64,000 nt of DNA from Arthrobacter beigongshangensis (GTDB lineage Bacteria > Bacillota > Bacilli > Bacillales_A > Planococcaceae): NCBI RefSeq assembly GCF_016820585.1, contig NZ_JADHDX010000001.1:695916-759915 (forward strand), in the 5' to 3' direction. The notes under the pieces are model-generated. The model searched no databases and was not told the origin of the DNA. It saw only the letters and a list, made by a program, of their open reading frames with translations. The position numbers were made by a program, and so were the translations under genes. Numbering within the stretch: position 1 is the first letter of the stretch; every line of letters begins with the position of its first letter. This document shows positions 1-10,303 of the stretch, in pieces.

Positions 1-5
1 AGTTA

Positions 6-962
6 ATGACACTTTATAGCGATTTTCGCAAGGATATCGCTTATATAGAAAAGGAACTTGAGCGCTCCGTCAATTCATCTTCCCCAATTATTCAGAAAGC
101 TTCATTGCACTTATTACGTGCTGGTGGAAAGAGAATACGGCCAATATTTGTAATCCTCGCATCTAAATTCGGTACATATTCATTGAAGGATGTGTCAAAG
201 GTCGCTGTCTCTCTCGAACTTGTCCATATGGCTTCGCTTGTCCATGATGATGTCATTGACGATTCAGATATGCGTCGTGGCTTTGAGACTGTCAAGGCTC
301 GTTGGGATAATCGAATTGCGATGTATACGGGAGATTTCATTTTTTCTCGTGCGCTGACATCTATCGGTGAAATTGAGTTGCCAGCAGTTCATCAGCTACT
401 CGCAGAGACGATGCTTGAAATTTGCAAAGGTGAAATCATTCAGATTGATCACCAGCGCAAGACAAATCAAACTATTCGTGACTATTTACGTCGTATTAAA
501 CGGAAGACTGCATTGTTATTGTCATCTAGCTGTGAATTAGGTGCTCTTGCTTCGGGAGCAGATTCTGTAGTTGTTGGGAAAATGCGTCGTTTTGGTTATT
601 ATGCAGGAATGGCCTTTCAAATTGTAGATGATATTCTAGATATTACCTCAACGGACGAACAACTTGGAAAACCAGCTGGTAGTGATTTATTGAACGGGCA
701 TTTGACATTGCCTATTTTATACATAAAAAATGATCCTGTATTCCAACCGTATATGGAGCGCTCGTTTAACGGGACTTTAACCGAATCTGAGCGTGATGAA
801 ATGTTATCCTATATCCGGGGAACAGATGCGATTGAAAAAGCGCAAGAGGTGAGCGATTTATATTTACAGAAAGCGCTCCGCGAATTAGATGATTTGCCCA
901 AAGGTGACGCAAAAAAAGCATTTGTGCAAATCGCTGAATTCATCGGTAAACGTAAGTACTAA
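6..962 (+). CDS. hepT: Heptaprenyl diphosphate synthase component II
   Basis: Catalytic subunit of the two-component heptaprenyl diphosphate synthase, which extends farnesyl diphosphate with isopentenyl diphosphate to make the C35 side chain of menaquinone-7. It acts in the cytosol or at the membrane face. Visible family motifs are GKRIRP (41-46), the first Asp-rich motif DDVID (81-85) with the following RRG, and the second Asp-rich motif DDILD (208-212), which bind Mg-diphosphate. At 318 residues it has the usual length. The small partner subunit (hepS) and the menaquinone methyltransferase normally lie just upstream, outside the window. The following genes ndk and cheR are the usual Bacillus neighbours. 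A menaquinone role fits the qcrABC operon further on. Confidence 0.95.
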   Translation: MTLYSDFRKDIAYIEKELERSVNSSSPIIQKASLHLLRAGGKRIRPIFVILASKFGTYSLKDVSKVAVSLELVHMASLVHDDVIDDSDMRRGFETVKARWDNRIAMYTGDFIFSRALTSIGEIELPAVHQLLAETMLEICKGEIIQIDHQRKTNQTIRDYLRRIKRKTALLLSSSCELGALASGADSVVVGKMRRFGYYAGMAFQIVDDILDITSTDEQLGKPAGSDLLNGHLTLPILYIKNDPVFQPYMERSFNGTLTESERDEMLSYIRGTDAIEKAQEVSDLYLQKALRELDDLPKGDAKKAFVQIAEFIGKRKY

Positions 963-1065
963 TCAACCTTATTCAATTGATTCAGGTTTTAGTTGAAAGA
1001 TATAGCATCAGATGGTACGATCGACAAGGAGAAATCCGGATACATATAAGAGGGAGTGTTTATAA

Positions 1066-1512
1066 ATGGAAAGAACATTTTTAATGGTTAAGCCTGACGG
1101 CGTACAACGTAATCTAATCGGTGAAATCGTGGGACGTTTTGAAAGCAAAGGATTCAAACTTGTAGGTGCTAAACTTATGCAAATTACACCTGAGCTTGCT
1201 GCACAGCATTACGGTGAGCATAAGGAGCGTCCATTCTTTGGTGAGCTTGTTGAGTTCATCACTTCAGGTCCTGTATTTGCAATGGTGTGGGAAGGTGAAA
1301 ACGTTATCTCCGTTGGTCGTCTAATGACGGGAGCTACAAATCCGAAAGAATCTGCACCTGGAACAATCCGTGGTGATTTCGCAGTTACTGTCGGTAAAAA
1401 CATTATTCATGGTTCTGATGCACCAGAATCAGCAGTTCGCGAAATCGGTCTTTTCTTCAAAGAAGAAGAGCTTGTTTCTTACGATAAAACATTGAATAAC
1501 TGGATTAACTAA
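1066..1512 (+). CDS. ndk: Nucleoside diphosphate kinase
   Basis: Transfers the gamma-phosphate of ATP to nucleoside diphosphates through a phosphohistidine, balancing NTP and dNTP pools in the cytosol. The catalytic histidine is H115 in NIIHGSD, and the N-terminal KPDGVQR nucleotide-binding segment is intact. The 148-residue length is typical. The start is supported by an AGAGGGAG ribosome site about 10 bases upstream. It has its own 100-base upstream gap after hepT and is followed by two hairpins (1521-1581), so it probably forms a short transcription unit. Confidence 0.97.
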   Translation: MERTFLMVKPDGVQRNLIGEIVGRFESKGFKLVGAKLMQITPELAAQHYGEHKERPFFGELVEFITSGPVFAMVWEGENVISVGRLMTGATNPKESAPGTIRGDFAVTVGKNIIHGSDAPESAVREIGLFFKEEELVSYDKTLNNWIN

Positions 1513-1520
1513 TCTAACTT

Positions 1521-1544
1521 TCAATTACGCTGAGTCGTAATTGA
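1521..1544 (+). repeat. Short copy of dispersed intergenic palindrome
   Basis: TCAATTACG and CGTAATTGA form a 9-bp hairpin. The motif is shared with the intergenic palindromes near 2481, 11388, 13684 and 16232 (the TACGCC/GGCGTA class) and is the shortest type of copy. It lies between ndk and cheR. Confidence 0.55.
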
Positions 1545-1545
1545 A

Positions 1546-1581
1546 GAAAAGCAGCCTTGCATTCGTGCTCGGCTGTTTTTG
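1546..1581 (+). terminator. Rho-independent terminator after ndk
   Basis: CAGCC (1552-1556) pairs with GGCTG (1571-1575), extended by A-U pairs into a run of five T. It fits as the end of the ndk transcript. Confidence 0.7.
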
Positions 1582-1628
1582 TTATTCCGTAATTGCCTCC
1601 AATCAGCTATAATGGAAAGAACGTATGA

Positions 1629-2414
<786 letters not shown>

Positions 2415-2418
2415 TAAC

Positions 2419-2504
2419 TTGAATCAGCCAATATTTTTGTACTGAAAGCGAAGTGTCAGATACAGAAGTTCACTGCTGATTCAATTACGCCTTGGCGTAA
2501 TTGA
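2419..2504 (+). repeat. Dispersed modular intergenic repeat, short copy
   Basis: The left arm TTGAATCAGC (2419-2428) pairs with GCTGATTCAA (2475-2484). Between them is the stretch TGTACTGAAAGCGAAG, also found at 14391 in the long copy upstream of the metallopeptidase gene. The end is an 11-bp stem TCAATTACGCC/GGCGTAATTGA with a 2-nt loop (2481-2504). It lacks the CCTCCGGCGGATGT core of the long copies, so it looks like an internally deleted form. Confidence 0.7.
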
Positions 2505-2507
2505 TTA

Positions 2508-2537
2508 ATATCCGGATAACTTTCCGGATATTTTTCA
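2508..2537 (+). terminator. Hairpin with T-run between cheR and aroC
   Basis: ATATCCGGA (2508-2516) pairs perfectly with TCCGGATAT (2523-2531) and is followed by TTTT. It probably ends the cheR transcript. Confidence 0.75.
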
Positions 2538-2610
2538 TATAAACATATAGTCAAACGGACTTTACTCTGGTAAAGTGCTATAAAACAGATAGTTGGAGGG
2601 GGAAAATGAA

Positions 2611-3792
2611 ATGAGGTATTTCACAGCAGGAGAATCACATGGTCCACAATTGACGGCGATTATAGAGGGCCTACCTGCCCAAATGGGATTGACGACTGAA
2701 ATGATTAATGGAGAACTGGCAAGACGGCAAGGAGGACACGGTCGGGGACGACGGATGCAAATCGAAAAAGATCAGGTTATTATTTCGTCAGGTGTGCGTC
2801 ATGGTAAGACATTAGGTTCGCCGGTGACATTGACAGTAGTCAATGACGATTGGAAGCATTGGACATCTATTATGGGCGTTGAACCATTGCCGGAGGATGT
2901 AAAGCCGGAGGATGTGAAAAGGCAGATTACAAGGCCGAGACCAGGTCATGCGGATCTTGTGGGGGGGATGAAGTACGGCCACCGCGATTTACGCAATGTG
3001 CTGGAACGGTCATCTGCTCGTGAAACGACCATGCGTGTAGCAATTGGTGCAGTGGCCAAGCAGTTTCTTCGTGAATTGGGTATCGAAACGGTTGCCCATG
3101 TAACAGACATTGGCGGTGTCACTACAAATCCAGATACATATGCAGGAAAAGGGACGCAGGAGCTCCGTAGCATCATTGAGGACGACCCTGTCTACTGTGC
3201 AGACCCTGAGGCATCCGAACGGATGGTACAGGCTATCGACGATGCGAAAGGTCGTGGAGACACGGTTGGTGGTGTCGTAGAAGTGATTATTGAAGGGTGT
3301 CCTCCGGGCATTGGAAGCTATGTTCAATTTGATCGAAAAATGGACGGTAAGCTTGCAGGAGCGATGATGAGCATCAATGCCTTTAAAGGTGTCGAGATTG
3401 GACTTGGGTTTGACATGGCGAAAATGCCAGGTAGTCAAGTGCATGATGAAATTGCTTGGAGTGAGGAACAGGGCTATACTCGTAAATCCAACCGTTTAGG
3501 TGGGCTTGAGGGCGGCATGACGACGGGTATGCCGATCGTTGTTAGAGGGGTTATGAAGCCGATTCCAACCTTGTATAAGCCACTTGAAAGTGTGGATATC
3601 GATACGAAAGAAGCGTTTGTTGCGACAATTGAGCGCTCAGATCCTTGTGCAGTGCCAGCGGCTTCGGTCGTAGCGGAGCATGTCATCGCAACTGAGATGG
3701 CAAAAGCAATTATGGAAGAGTTCCGTTCAGATACGATAGATGGACTTAAAAAGGAAATTTCAGACTACAGACGCTATGTGAAGGAGTTTTAA
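2611..3792 (+). CDS. aroC: Chorismate synthase
   Basis: Last step of the shikimate pathway: FMN-dependent anti-1,4-elimination of phosphate from 5-enolpyruvylshikimate 3-phosphate (EPSP) to chorismate. The N-terminus [12 protein letters not shown] is the family signature, and the conserved [14 protein letters not shown] and [13 protein letters not shown] segments are present. The ATG at 2611 is chosen because GGAGGGGG (2594-2601) lies 8-9 bases upstream and MRYFTAG is the usual N-terminus; an in-frame TTG at 2593 would translate the ribosome site itself. It is the first gene of an aro block and its stop overlaps the aroB start. Confidence 0.97.
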   Translation: MRYFTAGESHGPQLTAIIEGLPAQMGLTTEMINGELARRQGGHGRGRRMQIEKDQVIISSGVRHGKTLGSPVTLTVVNDDWKHWTSIMGVEPLPEDVKPEDVKRQITRPRPGHADLVGGMKYGHRDLRNVLERSSARETTMRVAIGAVAKQFLRELGIETVAHVTDIGGVTTNPDTYAGKGTQELRSIIEDDPVYCADPEASERMVQAIDDAKGRGDTVGGVVEVIIEGCPPGIGSYVQFDRKMDGKLAGAMMSINAFKGVEIGLGFDMAKMPGSQVHDEIAWSEEQGYTRKSNRLGGLEGGMTTGMPIVVRGVMKPIPTLYKPLESVDIDTKEAFVATIERSDPCAVPAASVVAEHVIATEMAKAIMEEFRSDTIDGLKKEISDYRRYVKEF

Positions 3793-4901
3793 TGATGGGA
3801 AGGCTGACGGTCAACATTAAAAATCATGAATATGATGTCCATATCGGTCAACAGACGTATCAGCTGTTTGCCACGGAGTATGCGGAGCTTTTTGCTAGCG
3901 TAGATCGCATCGCTATTCTAGCAGATGAACAAGTTGCAGCAATCCATTTACCACTTCTTCAAGAAGCATTGGCATTTACGGGGCGTGAAATAGTCGTTAA
4001 AAAGGTTCCAGCAGGGGAAAACTGTAAAAGCCCCGCTGTTTATGTTGACTGTTTGTCGTTTCTACTACAGAAAAAATTTACACGAGATTCACTTATTATT
4101 GCATTTGGTGGCGGTGCTTGTGGTGACTTAGCGGGGTTCGTCGCAGCAACGTTTATGCGGGGAATTCGTTTCCTTCAATGCCCGACAACGATTTTGGCTC
4201 ATGATAGTGCAGTTGGAGGGAAAACGGCTATTAATATGCCAGAAGGAAAAAATATGGTCGGCTCATTTCATCAACCATCGGGTGTACTCTTTGATACGTC
4301 ACTTTTCACAACATTACCAGCGAAAGAAATGCGGTCAGGCATGGCAGAATTATTGAAGCACGCTCTCATATCGAACGAAGAGTGGGCAGATGAATTATTG
4401 TCTAATCCTACATTCGCGCAGCCTGCTATTGATTGGCTATCTTCCGAACTGTTAAAAGGCATTGAGGTTAAAGCAAAAATTGTGGCGGAAGATGAATTTG
4501 AACAATCAACAAGGAAGTACCTCAATTTTGGCCATACATTTGGCCATGCAGTGGAAGCGGCATGTGGGTTTGGAGGCTTAAGCCACGGGGAGTCCGTGAT
4601 GATTGGTATGGCATATAGCCTTATTTTGAGTGAGCAGCACGGAGCCGTTGATGAGCAATTGACGACCCGTTTCATCACATTTGCGTGCCAGCAGGGCTAT
4701 ACCTTCCAACCGGTTTATGATCATACATTCGAAATATTTATGAATTTCATGGAAAAAGATAAAAAAGTTTCTTTTGGAAAGTTAAATTTTGTGTTGCTGG
4801 ATGGTGTAGGCAATCCATTTGTTAAGGAACTGTCAAAAGAGCAGTGTGAGGAAGCTTTTGAACAATTGAGGCGACGTGTGGAAGGGGATAGGGCAAGATG
4901 A
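3792..4901 (+). CDS. aroB: 3-dehydroquinate synthase
   Basis: NAD- and zinc-dependent cyclisation of 3-deoxy-D-arabino-heptulosonate 7-phosphate (DAHP) to 3-dehydroquinate, step two of the shikimate pathway. The glycine-rich NAD segment FGGGACGDLAGF lies near 105-116, and the histidines in NFGHTFGHAVE, together with the glutamate in MAELLKH, match the metal site. The start ATG shares its A with the aroC stop; a second ATG follows directly (3795), so either could be used. It is translationally coupled to both aroC and aroH. Length 369 is normal. Confidence 0.96.
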   Translation: MMGRLTVNIKNHEYDVHIGQQTYQLFATEYAELFASVDRIAILADEQVAAIHLPLLQEALAFTGREIVVKKVPAGENCKSPAVYVDCLSFLLQKKFTRDSLIIAFGGGACGDLAGFVAATFMRGIRFLQCPTTILAHDSAVGGKTAINMPEGKNMVGSFHQPSGVLFDTSLFTTLPAKEMRSGMAELLKHALISNEEWADELLSNPTFAQPAIDWLSSELLKGIEVKAKIVAEDEFEQSTRKYLNFGHTFGHAVEAACGFGGLSHGESVMIGMAYSLILSEQHGAVDEQLTTRFITFACQQGYTFQPVYDHTFEIFMNFMEKDKKVSFGKLNFVLLDGVGNPFVKELSKEQCEEAFEQLRRRVEGDRAR

Positions 4902-5263
4902 CGGTTAGGGGATTACGAGGGGCAACGACTGTTGAACAAGATGATGAGCAAACGGTGCTTGCAGCGACGGAAGCATTGGTCGTTGAAATGGCACAAGCGA
5001 ACAGCATTTCACCCGAAGATATTATTTCGGTTCTAATTTCTACTACGAAAGATGTGACATCCGCTTTTCCAGCGAAAGCGGTTCGTACGATTGAGGGATG
5101 GACCTATGTTCCTGTAATGTGTACGCACGAGATGGACGTACCGGGTGCAATGCCACTTTGCGTCAGAGCGTTGATGCACGTGAATACGGATACCCCACAG
5201 CGCTCTGTTAAACATATTTATCAAAATGAAGCTGTAAAGTTGCGACCTGATTTACAAAAATAA
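4898..5263 (+). CDS. aroH: Chorismate mutase, AroH type
   Basis: Converts chorismate to prephenate for tyrosine and phenylalanine. This is the monofunctional trimeric alpha/beta-barrel type known from B. subtilis. Its catalytic residues sit at the same numbers: Arg7, Glu78 and Arg90 can be read directly. ATGA overlap with the aroB stop shows coupling. In B. subtilis the trpEDCFBA genes follow at this point; here hisC follows after 22 bases, so the tryptophan genes must be elsewhere or absent. Confidence 0.96.
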   Translation: MTVRGLRGATTVEQDDEQTVLAATEALVVEMAQANSISPEDIISVLISTTKDVTSAFPAKAVRTIEGWTYVPVMCTHEMDVPGAMPLCVRALMHVNTDTPQRSVKHIYQNEAVKLRPDLQK

Positions 5264-5285
5264 ATTGTGCACCGGAGGGATTAAG

Positions 5286-6386
5286 ATGAACTGGAAACCA
5301 GCACTTGAAGGGATGAACCCTTATAAACCAGGAAGATCAATTGAAGAAGTGACGCGCCTTTATGGATTGAAGGAAGTCGTCAAGCTTGCATCAAACGAAA
5401 ATCCTTATGGCTGTTCGCCATCTGTCAAAGAATTTATCGCAACGGATGCTATTTTGCATGAAATTTATCCGGATGGTTATGCAAGTTCATTGCGTAGTAA
5501 GGTTGCCGCTAAACATGGTGTCAGTGAGGATGCATTGTTATTCGGTAATGGTTCGGACGAAATCATTATGATTATTGCAAGAGCGCTACTTGGCAAGGGA
5601 ACGAACACGATTATGGCGTCAACGACCTTCCCGCAATACGCACATAATGCGAAAATTGAAGGTGCGGAGATTAGACAAATACCTTTGAAGGATGGCCAGC
5701 ATGATTTAGATGGTTTTGTCCGAGCGATTGATAGCGAAACATCTGTCATTTGGGTCTGTAATCCGAATAACCCAACAGGTAATTTGCTCCCAAGTGATCA
5801 GTTAAAGGCCTTCCTTGAAAAAGTGCCTGAAACGGTTCTTGTTGTTCTAGATGAGGCTTATTTTGAATATATTACTGCGGCTAATCATGTTGACTCGGTT
5901 ACGTGGTTAGAAAGTTTCCCGAATATTATTATTCTACGGACATTTTCCAAAGCTTATGGACTAGCCGCATTTAGAATTGGTTATGCAATTGGTCAGCCTG
6001 AGGTTATTACGAATCTTAATAAAGTGAGAAGTCCATTCAATAATAACTCAATGGGACTTGCGGTTGCAGAGAAAGCATTGGCAGATCAAGCCTTCATCGA
6101 CCATTGCCGTCAGGTCAATCATGAACAGCGGCAACGTTTTACACAATATGCGGCAGACAAAAACTTGCATATTTTTGATTCCCAAACGAATTTTGTTTTA
6201 CTAAAAGTGCCAGGTGATGCAGACCAAGCGGCAGAGCAATTATTGCAGCAAGGTTTTATCATCAGAAGTGGCAATGCGCTTGGAACACCCGGTTATGTCC
6301 GTGTGACGATTGGAACAGAGCAACAAAACAGTGATTTCTTCGCTGCGTTTGATACATTGTTAGTCGTAGAGGGTTCGGCAACATGA
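5286..6386 (+). CDS. hisC: Histidinol-phosphate / aromatic aminotransferase
   Basis: PLP-dependent class I/II aminotransferase. In Bacillus HisC serves both histidine synthesis (imidazole acetol phosphate) and aromatic amino acid transamination, which explains its place in the aro block. The PLP lysine is K222 in RTFSKAYGLAAFRIGY; NPNNPTG (159-165) and DEAY (189-192) are the cofactor motifs. The ATG at 5286 has GGAGGG six bases upstream; an in-frame GTG at 5265 lacks a site and would add an unusual MCTGGIK leader. Its end overlaps tyrA by 4 bases. Confidence 0.95.
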   Translation: MNWKPALEGMNPYKPGRSIEEVTRLYGLKEVVKLASNENPYGCSPSVKEFIATDAILHEIYPDGYASSLRSKVAAKHGVSEDALLFGNGSDEIIMIIARALLGKGTNTIMASTTFPQYAHNAKIEGAEIRQIPLKDGQHDLDGFVRAIDSETSVIWVCNPNNPTGNLLPSDQLKAFLEKVPETVLVVLDEAYFEYITAANHVDSVTWLESFPNIIILRTFSKAYGLAAFRIGYAIGQPEVITNLNKVRSPFNNNSMGLAVAEKALADQAFIDHCRQVNHEQRQRFTQYAADKNLHIFDSQTNFVLLKVPGDADQAAEQLLQQGFIIRSGNALGTPGYVRVTIGTEQQNSDFFAAFDTLLVVEGSAT

Positions 6387-7480
6387 AACTACAGGTTACA
6401 ATTATCGGGCTTGGCCTGATAGGGGGGTCTCTTGGGCTTGCTTTGAAACGAGACCCTGATGTAGAAATAACAGGCTATGACCGCTCGTTTAGCACATTAG
6501 ATCAGGCATTCCGTAGAGGGATCATTGATACGATTGCTACATCCATTGATAATGCATGTGAGCAGGCCGATGTGATTATTTTCGCTACGCCTGTCAATAC
6601 GACAGTTGAGATGATGCGGCAGGCAGTGAACTGGGCGCTAAAAGAAGATGTCATTATGACCGATACTGGTAGTACAAAAGGTCCGATCATGGAAGCTGCT
6701 AAAGCGTTGCTCGACCGTGGAATTACGTTCATTGGGGGGCATCCGATGACGGGATCTCATAAAAGTGGCGTAACGGCTGCTAAAGGACATTTGTTTGAAA
6801 ATGCGTATTACATATTAACACCAGCTACACAAACTGCTAGTAATAAGGTAGAACGTCTACGTCAATTACTGGTACCAACAAAGGGCAAGGTTGTCGTGTT
6901 GGAGGCGGAAGAACATGATCGTATGACGGCTGTTGTCAGTCATTTCCCACATCTCGTCGCATCGTCCCTTGTTGGGCGACTGTCAGCGCAACAGCAACAG
7001 CCTTTCATTAATAAATTGGCGGCGGGCGGTTTCCGTGATTTAACGCGCATCGCTTCAGCAGACCCTGTTATGTGGCGCGACATTACGACGCAAAATAGGG
7101 TAGAGCTGTTAAAGCAATTGGATGGTTGGTTGGAAGAAATGAGCAATGTACGGGATATGCTAGTATCAAATGATCCTGCTGAAATCTATGATTACTTTGC
7201 TGGAGCAAAGAAATATCGAGATGACTTGCCTATTGCTTCACAGGGTGCGTTTTACACAACATTTGATCTGCATATCGATATTCCTGACCACCCGGGTATT
7301 ATTTCAGAAATTACAAAAATACTAGCTGATGAACGAATTAGCTTGACGAATATTCGCATTGTCGAAACACGCACAGACGTCTTCGGTATTTTGGTTATTA
7401 GCTTCCAAAGTGCTGATGACCGAGAGCGTGCCAAAACTGCACTGTCTAAAGCGATGGATTATAGTATGCAAATTGTTTAA
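6383..7480 (+). CDS. tyrA: Prephenate dehydrogenase with ACT domain
   Basis: NAD-dependent oxidative decarboxylation of prephenate to 4-hydroxyphenylpyruvate, the tyrosine branch. The N-terminal Rossmann motif GLGLIGGS is at 9-16, GGHPMTGSHKSG marks the substrate pocket, and an ACT domain occupies about 293-365, normally the site of tyrosine feedback. The ATGA overlap with hisC indicates coupling. After tyrA the operon is broken by a 205-base gap holding a long dispersed repeat before aroA. Confidence 0.95.
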   Translation: MKLQVTIIGLGLIGGSLGLALKRDPDVEITGYDRSFSTLDQAFRRGIIDTIATSIDNACEQADVIIFATPVNTTVEMMRQAVNWALKEDVIMTDTGSTKGPIMEAAKALLDRGITFIGGHPMTGSHKSGVTAAKGHLFENAYYILTPATQTASNKVERLRQLLVPTKGKVVVLEAEEHDRMTAVVSHFPHLVASSLVGRLSAQQQQPFINKLAAGGFRDLTRIASADPVMWRDITTQNRVELLKQLDGWLEEMSNVRDMLVSNDPAEIYDYFAGAKKYRDDLPIASQGAFYTTFDLHIDIPDHPGIISEITKILADERISLTNIRIVETRTDVFGILVISFQSADDRERAKTALSKAMDYSMQIV

Positions 7481-7484
7481 CTTC

Positions 7485-7671
7485 ATTCAGCAATCGTCTA
7501 CAATCTTTATAGGTGGCGAGTGTTTGCAAAAAAGTGTAGTCAATTCAGTTGGGGGCAATTCCTTGCTGAATAAAGTTAAAGCCTCCGGCGGATGTCACAA
7601 ATTTTGAAAGGAGTTAATTGCGCTCGCGCAATTCAAAATTTGGACGGCAAATACGCCGAGGCGTATTTGAT
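7485..7671 (+). repeat. Dispersed modular intergenic repeat, long copy
   Basis: The left arm ATTCAGCAA (7485-7493) pairs with TTGCTGAAT (7563-7571). Then come the conserved core CCTCCGGCGGATGT (7582-7595), a nested hairpin AATTTTGAA/TTCAAAATT (7600-7640) enclosing AATTGCG/CGCAATT, and the terminal palindrome CAAATACGCC/GGCGTATTTG (7648-7669). The same modules in the same order occur at 14366-14584 and, inverted, at 16232-16418. It ends directly before the aroA ribosome site. Confidence 0.85.
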
Positions 7672-7685
7672 TAGGAGGGATCTTT

Positions 7686-8999
7686 TTGGTGGAAACGAAA
7701 AAAGTAGCGTTTGACAAACCAGTATTGCAAGGTGAAATTACAGTGCCTGGTGATAAATCGATTTCACACCGTGCTGTTATGCTTGGCTCTATTGCCAAAG
7801 GAACAACGTCCATAACAGGATTTCTAGACGGTGAAGATTGCTTGCGAACGATTGATATATTCAAACAACTAGGTGTCTCCATTGATAGAAATGGTACAGA
7901 TGTAACCGTGGAAAGCCCAGGGATGTATGGTTGGAAACAGCCAACTGGCAATTTATATGCGGGTAATTCGGGGACGACGGCGCGACTTATACTTGGTATA
8001 TTGGCTGCTTCACAAGTAACTTCCGTTCTAACGGGCGATGAATACTTGTCGAAACGCCCGATGAATCGAGTGTCATTGCCGCTAAAGTCGATGGGGGCGT
8101 CAATTGAAGGCGAATCTGAGAGTAGTAATCTGTTACCTTTAACTATTAAAGGTGGTACTTTAACTGCTATTGACTATGACATGCCTATCGCCAGTGCACA
8201 AATAAAATCAGCCATTCTTTTTGCCGGACTAACGGCAGAAGGTGAAACGTCAGTCAGCGAGCAAACTGTGTCGCGTGATCATACAGAACGGATGCTTGAG
8301 CAATTTGGAGTGCCGGTTCGTAAGGAAGGCAACAAAGTTTCGGTTAAGGGCGGCAGTATCCTTAGCGGGACGGCGGTTCGTGTACCGGGTGATATTTCGT
8401 CAGCGGCATTTTTTATGGCAGCGGCAGCGATGGTTAGAGGCAGTTCTGTCACGTTCAAGGACGTAGGGCTTAATCAAACAAGAACGGGCATTTTGGACGT
8501 TTTGCGAGCGATGGGCACGAAGATTGATATTGTTAAGCAATCGGATGGACCTGGTGAACCATACGGTACGGTAACGATTTCACATGATGGATTGCAAGGA
8601 ACAGAAATTAGCGGTGATCTCATTCCAAGACTGATTGATGAGTTACCAGTCATCGCATTACTGGCAACGCAAGCACAAGGTGTGACAGTTATTAAAGATG
8701 CAGCTGAGCTGCGTGTTAAAGAAACGGACCGCATTACAGCGGTCACGACAGAGTTAAAGAAGCTGGGTGCAAAAATCGAAGAGACGGAAGACGGTATGAT
8801 TATTCATGGGCCAACTGCGCTGTCAGGTGGCACATTGTCCTCATATGGCGATCATCGTATCGGCATGATGGCAGGGATTGCAGCACTAGTGGCATCGGGT
8901 CCCGTTAGTATTGAAGATCCTGCGTGCATTAATATTTCGTATCCTACTTTTTTCAATGACCTCGAAAAACTTGCCTTTCCTATTCACAGTCAAGGATAA
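7686..8999 (+). CDS. aroA: 3-phosphoshikimate 1-carboxyvinyltransferase (EPSP synthase)
   Basis: Adds enolpyruvyl from phosphoenolpyruvate (PEP) to shikimate 3-phosphate, penultimate step to chorismate. Family motifs: PGDKSISHRAVMLGS near the N-terminus (shikimate phosphate binding), LYAGNSGTTARL (PEP loop), DHTERML, and RVKETDRI near 350. Length 437 is normal. The start could be TTG (7686) or the adjacent GTG (7689); AGGAGGGA at 7673-7680 suits both. B. subtilis calls this gene aroE and places it directly after tyrA; here a repeat separates them. Confidence 0.96.
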   Translation: MVETKKVAFDKPVLQGEITVPGDKSISHRAVMLGSIAKGTTSITGFLDGEDCLRTIDIFKQLGVSIDRNGTDVTVESPGMYGWKQPTGNLYAGNSGTTARLILGILAASQVTSVLTGDEYLSKRPMNRVSLPLKSMGASIEGESESSNLLPLTIKGGTLTAIDYDMPIASAQIKSAILFAGLTAEGETSVSEQTVSRDHTERMLEQFGVPVRKEGNKVSVKGGSILSGTAVRVPGDISSAAFFMAAAAMVRGSSVTFKDVGLNQTRTGILDVLRAMGTKIDIVKQSDGPGEPYGTVTISHDGLQGTEISGDLIPRLIDELPVIALLATQAQGVTVIKDAAELRVKETDRITAVTTELKKLGAKIEETEDGMIIHGPTALSGGTLSSYGDHRIGMMAGIAALVASGPVSIEDPACINISYPTFFNDLEKLAFPIHSQG

Positions 9000-9036
9000 T
9001 AGCGAATGTATATAATGTGAAAGAACAGGTGAACAT

Positions 9037-10302
9037 ATGGGACAGTTACAGCAAGTTGAAAGATATATTCAGGAAGGCGATGTAGACGCTTTAGGTCGTC
9101 TCATCGATCAGTTAAGCGAGTCGACGGATTTCGATATGCTATACGAAGCGGCGGGATTGCTTGCAGATTATGGTTTCATGGGTGAGGCAGATCGCATTTA
9201 TGAGACATTGCTTCTTCATTTGCCAGATGAAGCGCAGCTTAAAATCGACCGTGCAAGTACGTTGCTTGAACTAGGTGAAGAAGATGAGGCGCTCCTTTTA
9301 CTGACAGATGTTGGTCCAGATGATGAAGAGTATGTGCAGGCACTGTTGGCACTAGCTGACTATTATCAAATGTCTGGGATGGCAGAGGCAGCATTGTCTA
9401 AAATTCAGGAAGCACATACACTTGTGCCTTATGAGCCGGTTATCCGCTTTGCTTATGCAGAGCTACTCCTCGATGCAGGTAAATATGCAGAGGCAGTCCG
9501 TTTATATTTGGATTTGCATGAGGAAACAGATGAAATCGGTGGGATAAGCATATTGGCTAGGCTCGCGGAGACTTATAGTGCAGGTGCAGCTTACGAAGAA
9601 GCAATTCCTTATTATGAGGAAATGCTAGAAGAGCAAGTGATGCCTGATACGTTGTTCGGGGCTGCATTTGCCTATTTCCAAAGTGGTAATGCAGAACGAG
9701 CCGTTATCCATTTGACCAACTTAATCGACATGGATCCGGATTACTTTTCGGCTTATATGCTAGCAGGACAGTCCTTATCAGTGATGGGGGAAGACCGAAA
9801 AGCATATGCTATGTTCAAAGATGGGATTCGAAGAGATGAGTTTGAAAAAGAGCTTCGCTTAGCCGCGGGGAAATCGGCTTTAAAACTTGGCTTGCCTGAA
9901 GAAGCGGAAGAGCATTTATTTGAAGCACTTGCCTTAGACCCTGAGTATATGGAGGCACTTATTACACTTGCTTCATTGTATAATGAAAGAGAAGAAGATA
10001 CGAAGCTGTTTGAGCTCCTTTCAGATACGAAAGAGGAGTGGGATGATCATGCTTTGCTAAATGCTTTTCTTGCTTATGCCTATGAACGTGAGGAACAATA
10101 CGAAGATGCATACGTATCCTATAGTAAGGCATATGTTGGAATGAAGGAAGATCACGGGTTTCTTGAAAGCTTCGCTAATTTCCTATTGGAAGAAGGAAAA
10201 CGGAAAGAAGCGCTTGTTGTTGTAAAGGAATTGGTCAATCTTCTTCCTGAAAATGAGTATTGGAGAGCTTATCTGGAAGCACAAAATGACGAGGAGGTGT
10301 GA
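9037..10302 (+). CDS. ypiA: Tetratricopeptide repeat protein YpiA
   Basis: Cytosolic all-helical protein of about 421 residues made of consecutive tetratricopeptide repeats; recurring A..Y..A/GxYxEA patterns run from about residue 30 to 400. No signal peptide or membrane segment is visible. TPR arrays are protein-binding scaffolds; the partner is unknown. The position between aroA and ypiB-qcrABC matches YpiA of B. subtilis. The product is strongly acidic. It is followed by ypiB after a single base, so the two are coupled. Confidence 0.85.
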   Translation: MGQLQQVERYIQEGDVDALGRLIDQLSESTDFDMLYEAAGLLADYGFMGEADRIYETLLLHLPDEAQLKIDRASTLLELGEEDEALLLLTDVGPDDEEYVQALLALADYYQMSGMAEAALSKIQEAHTLVPYEPVIRFAYAELLLDAGKYAEAVRLYLDLHEETDEIGGISILARLAETYSAGAAYEEAIPYYEEMLEEQVMPDTLFGAAFAYFQSGNAERAVIHLTNLIDMDPDYFSAYMLAGQSLSVMGEDRKAYAMFKDGIRRDEFEKELRLAAGKSALKLGLPEEAEEHLFEALALDPEYMEALITLASLYNEREEDTKLFELLSDTKEEWDDHALLNAFLAYAYEREEQYEDAYVSYSKAYVGMKEDHGFLESFANFLLEEGKRKEALVVVKELVNLLPENEYWRAYLEAQNDEEV

Positions 10303-10303
10303 C

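Noticed and set aside
2593-2610. TTG start for aroC
   Set aside because: It would translate the GGAGGGGG ribosome site; [12 protein letters not shown] at 2611 is the family N-terminus.
7359-7607. 82-codon frame across tyrA end and the following gap
   Set aside because: Antiphase with tyrA and running into a dispersed repeat; no recognisable product.
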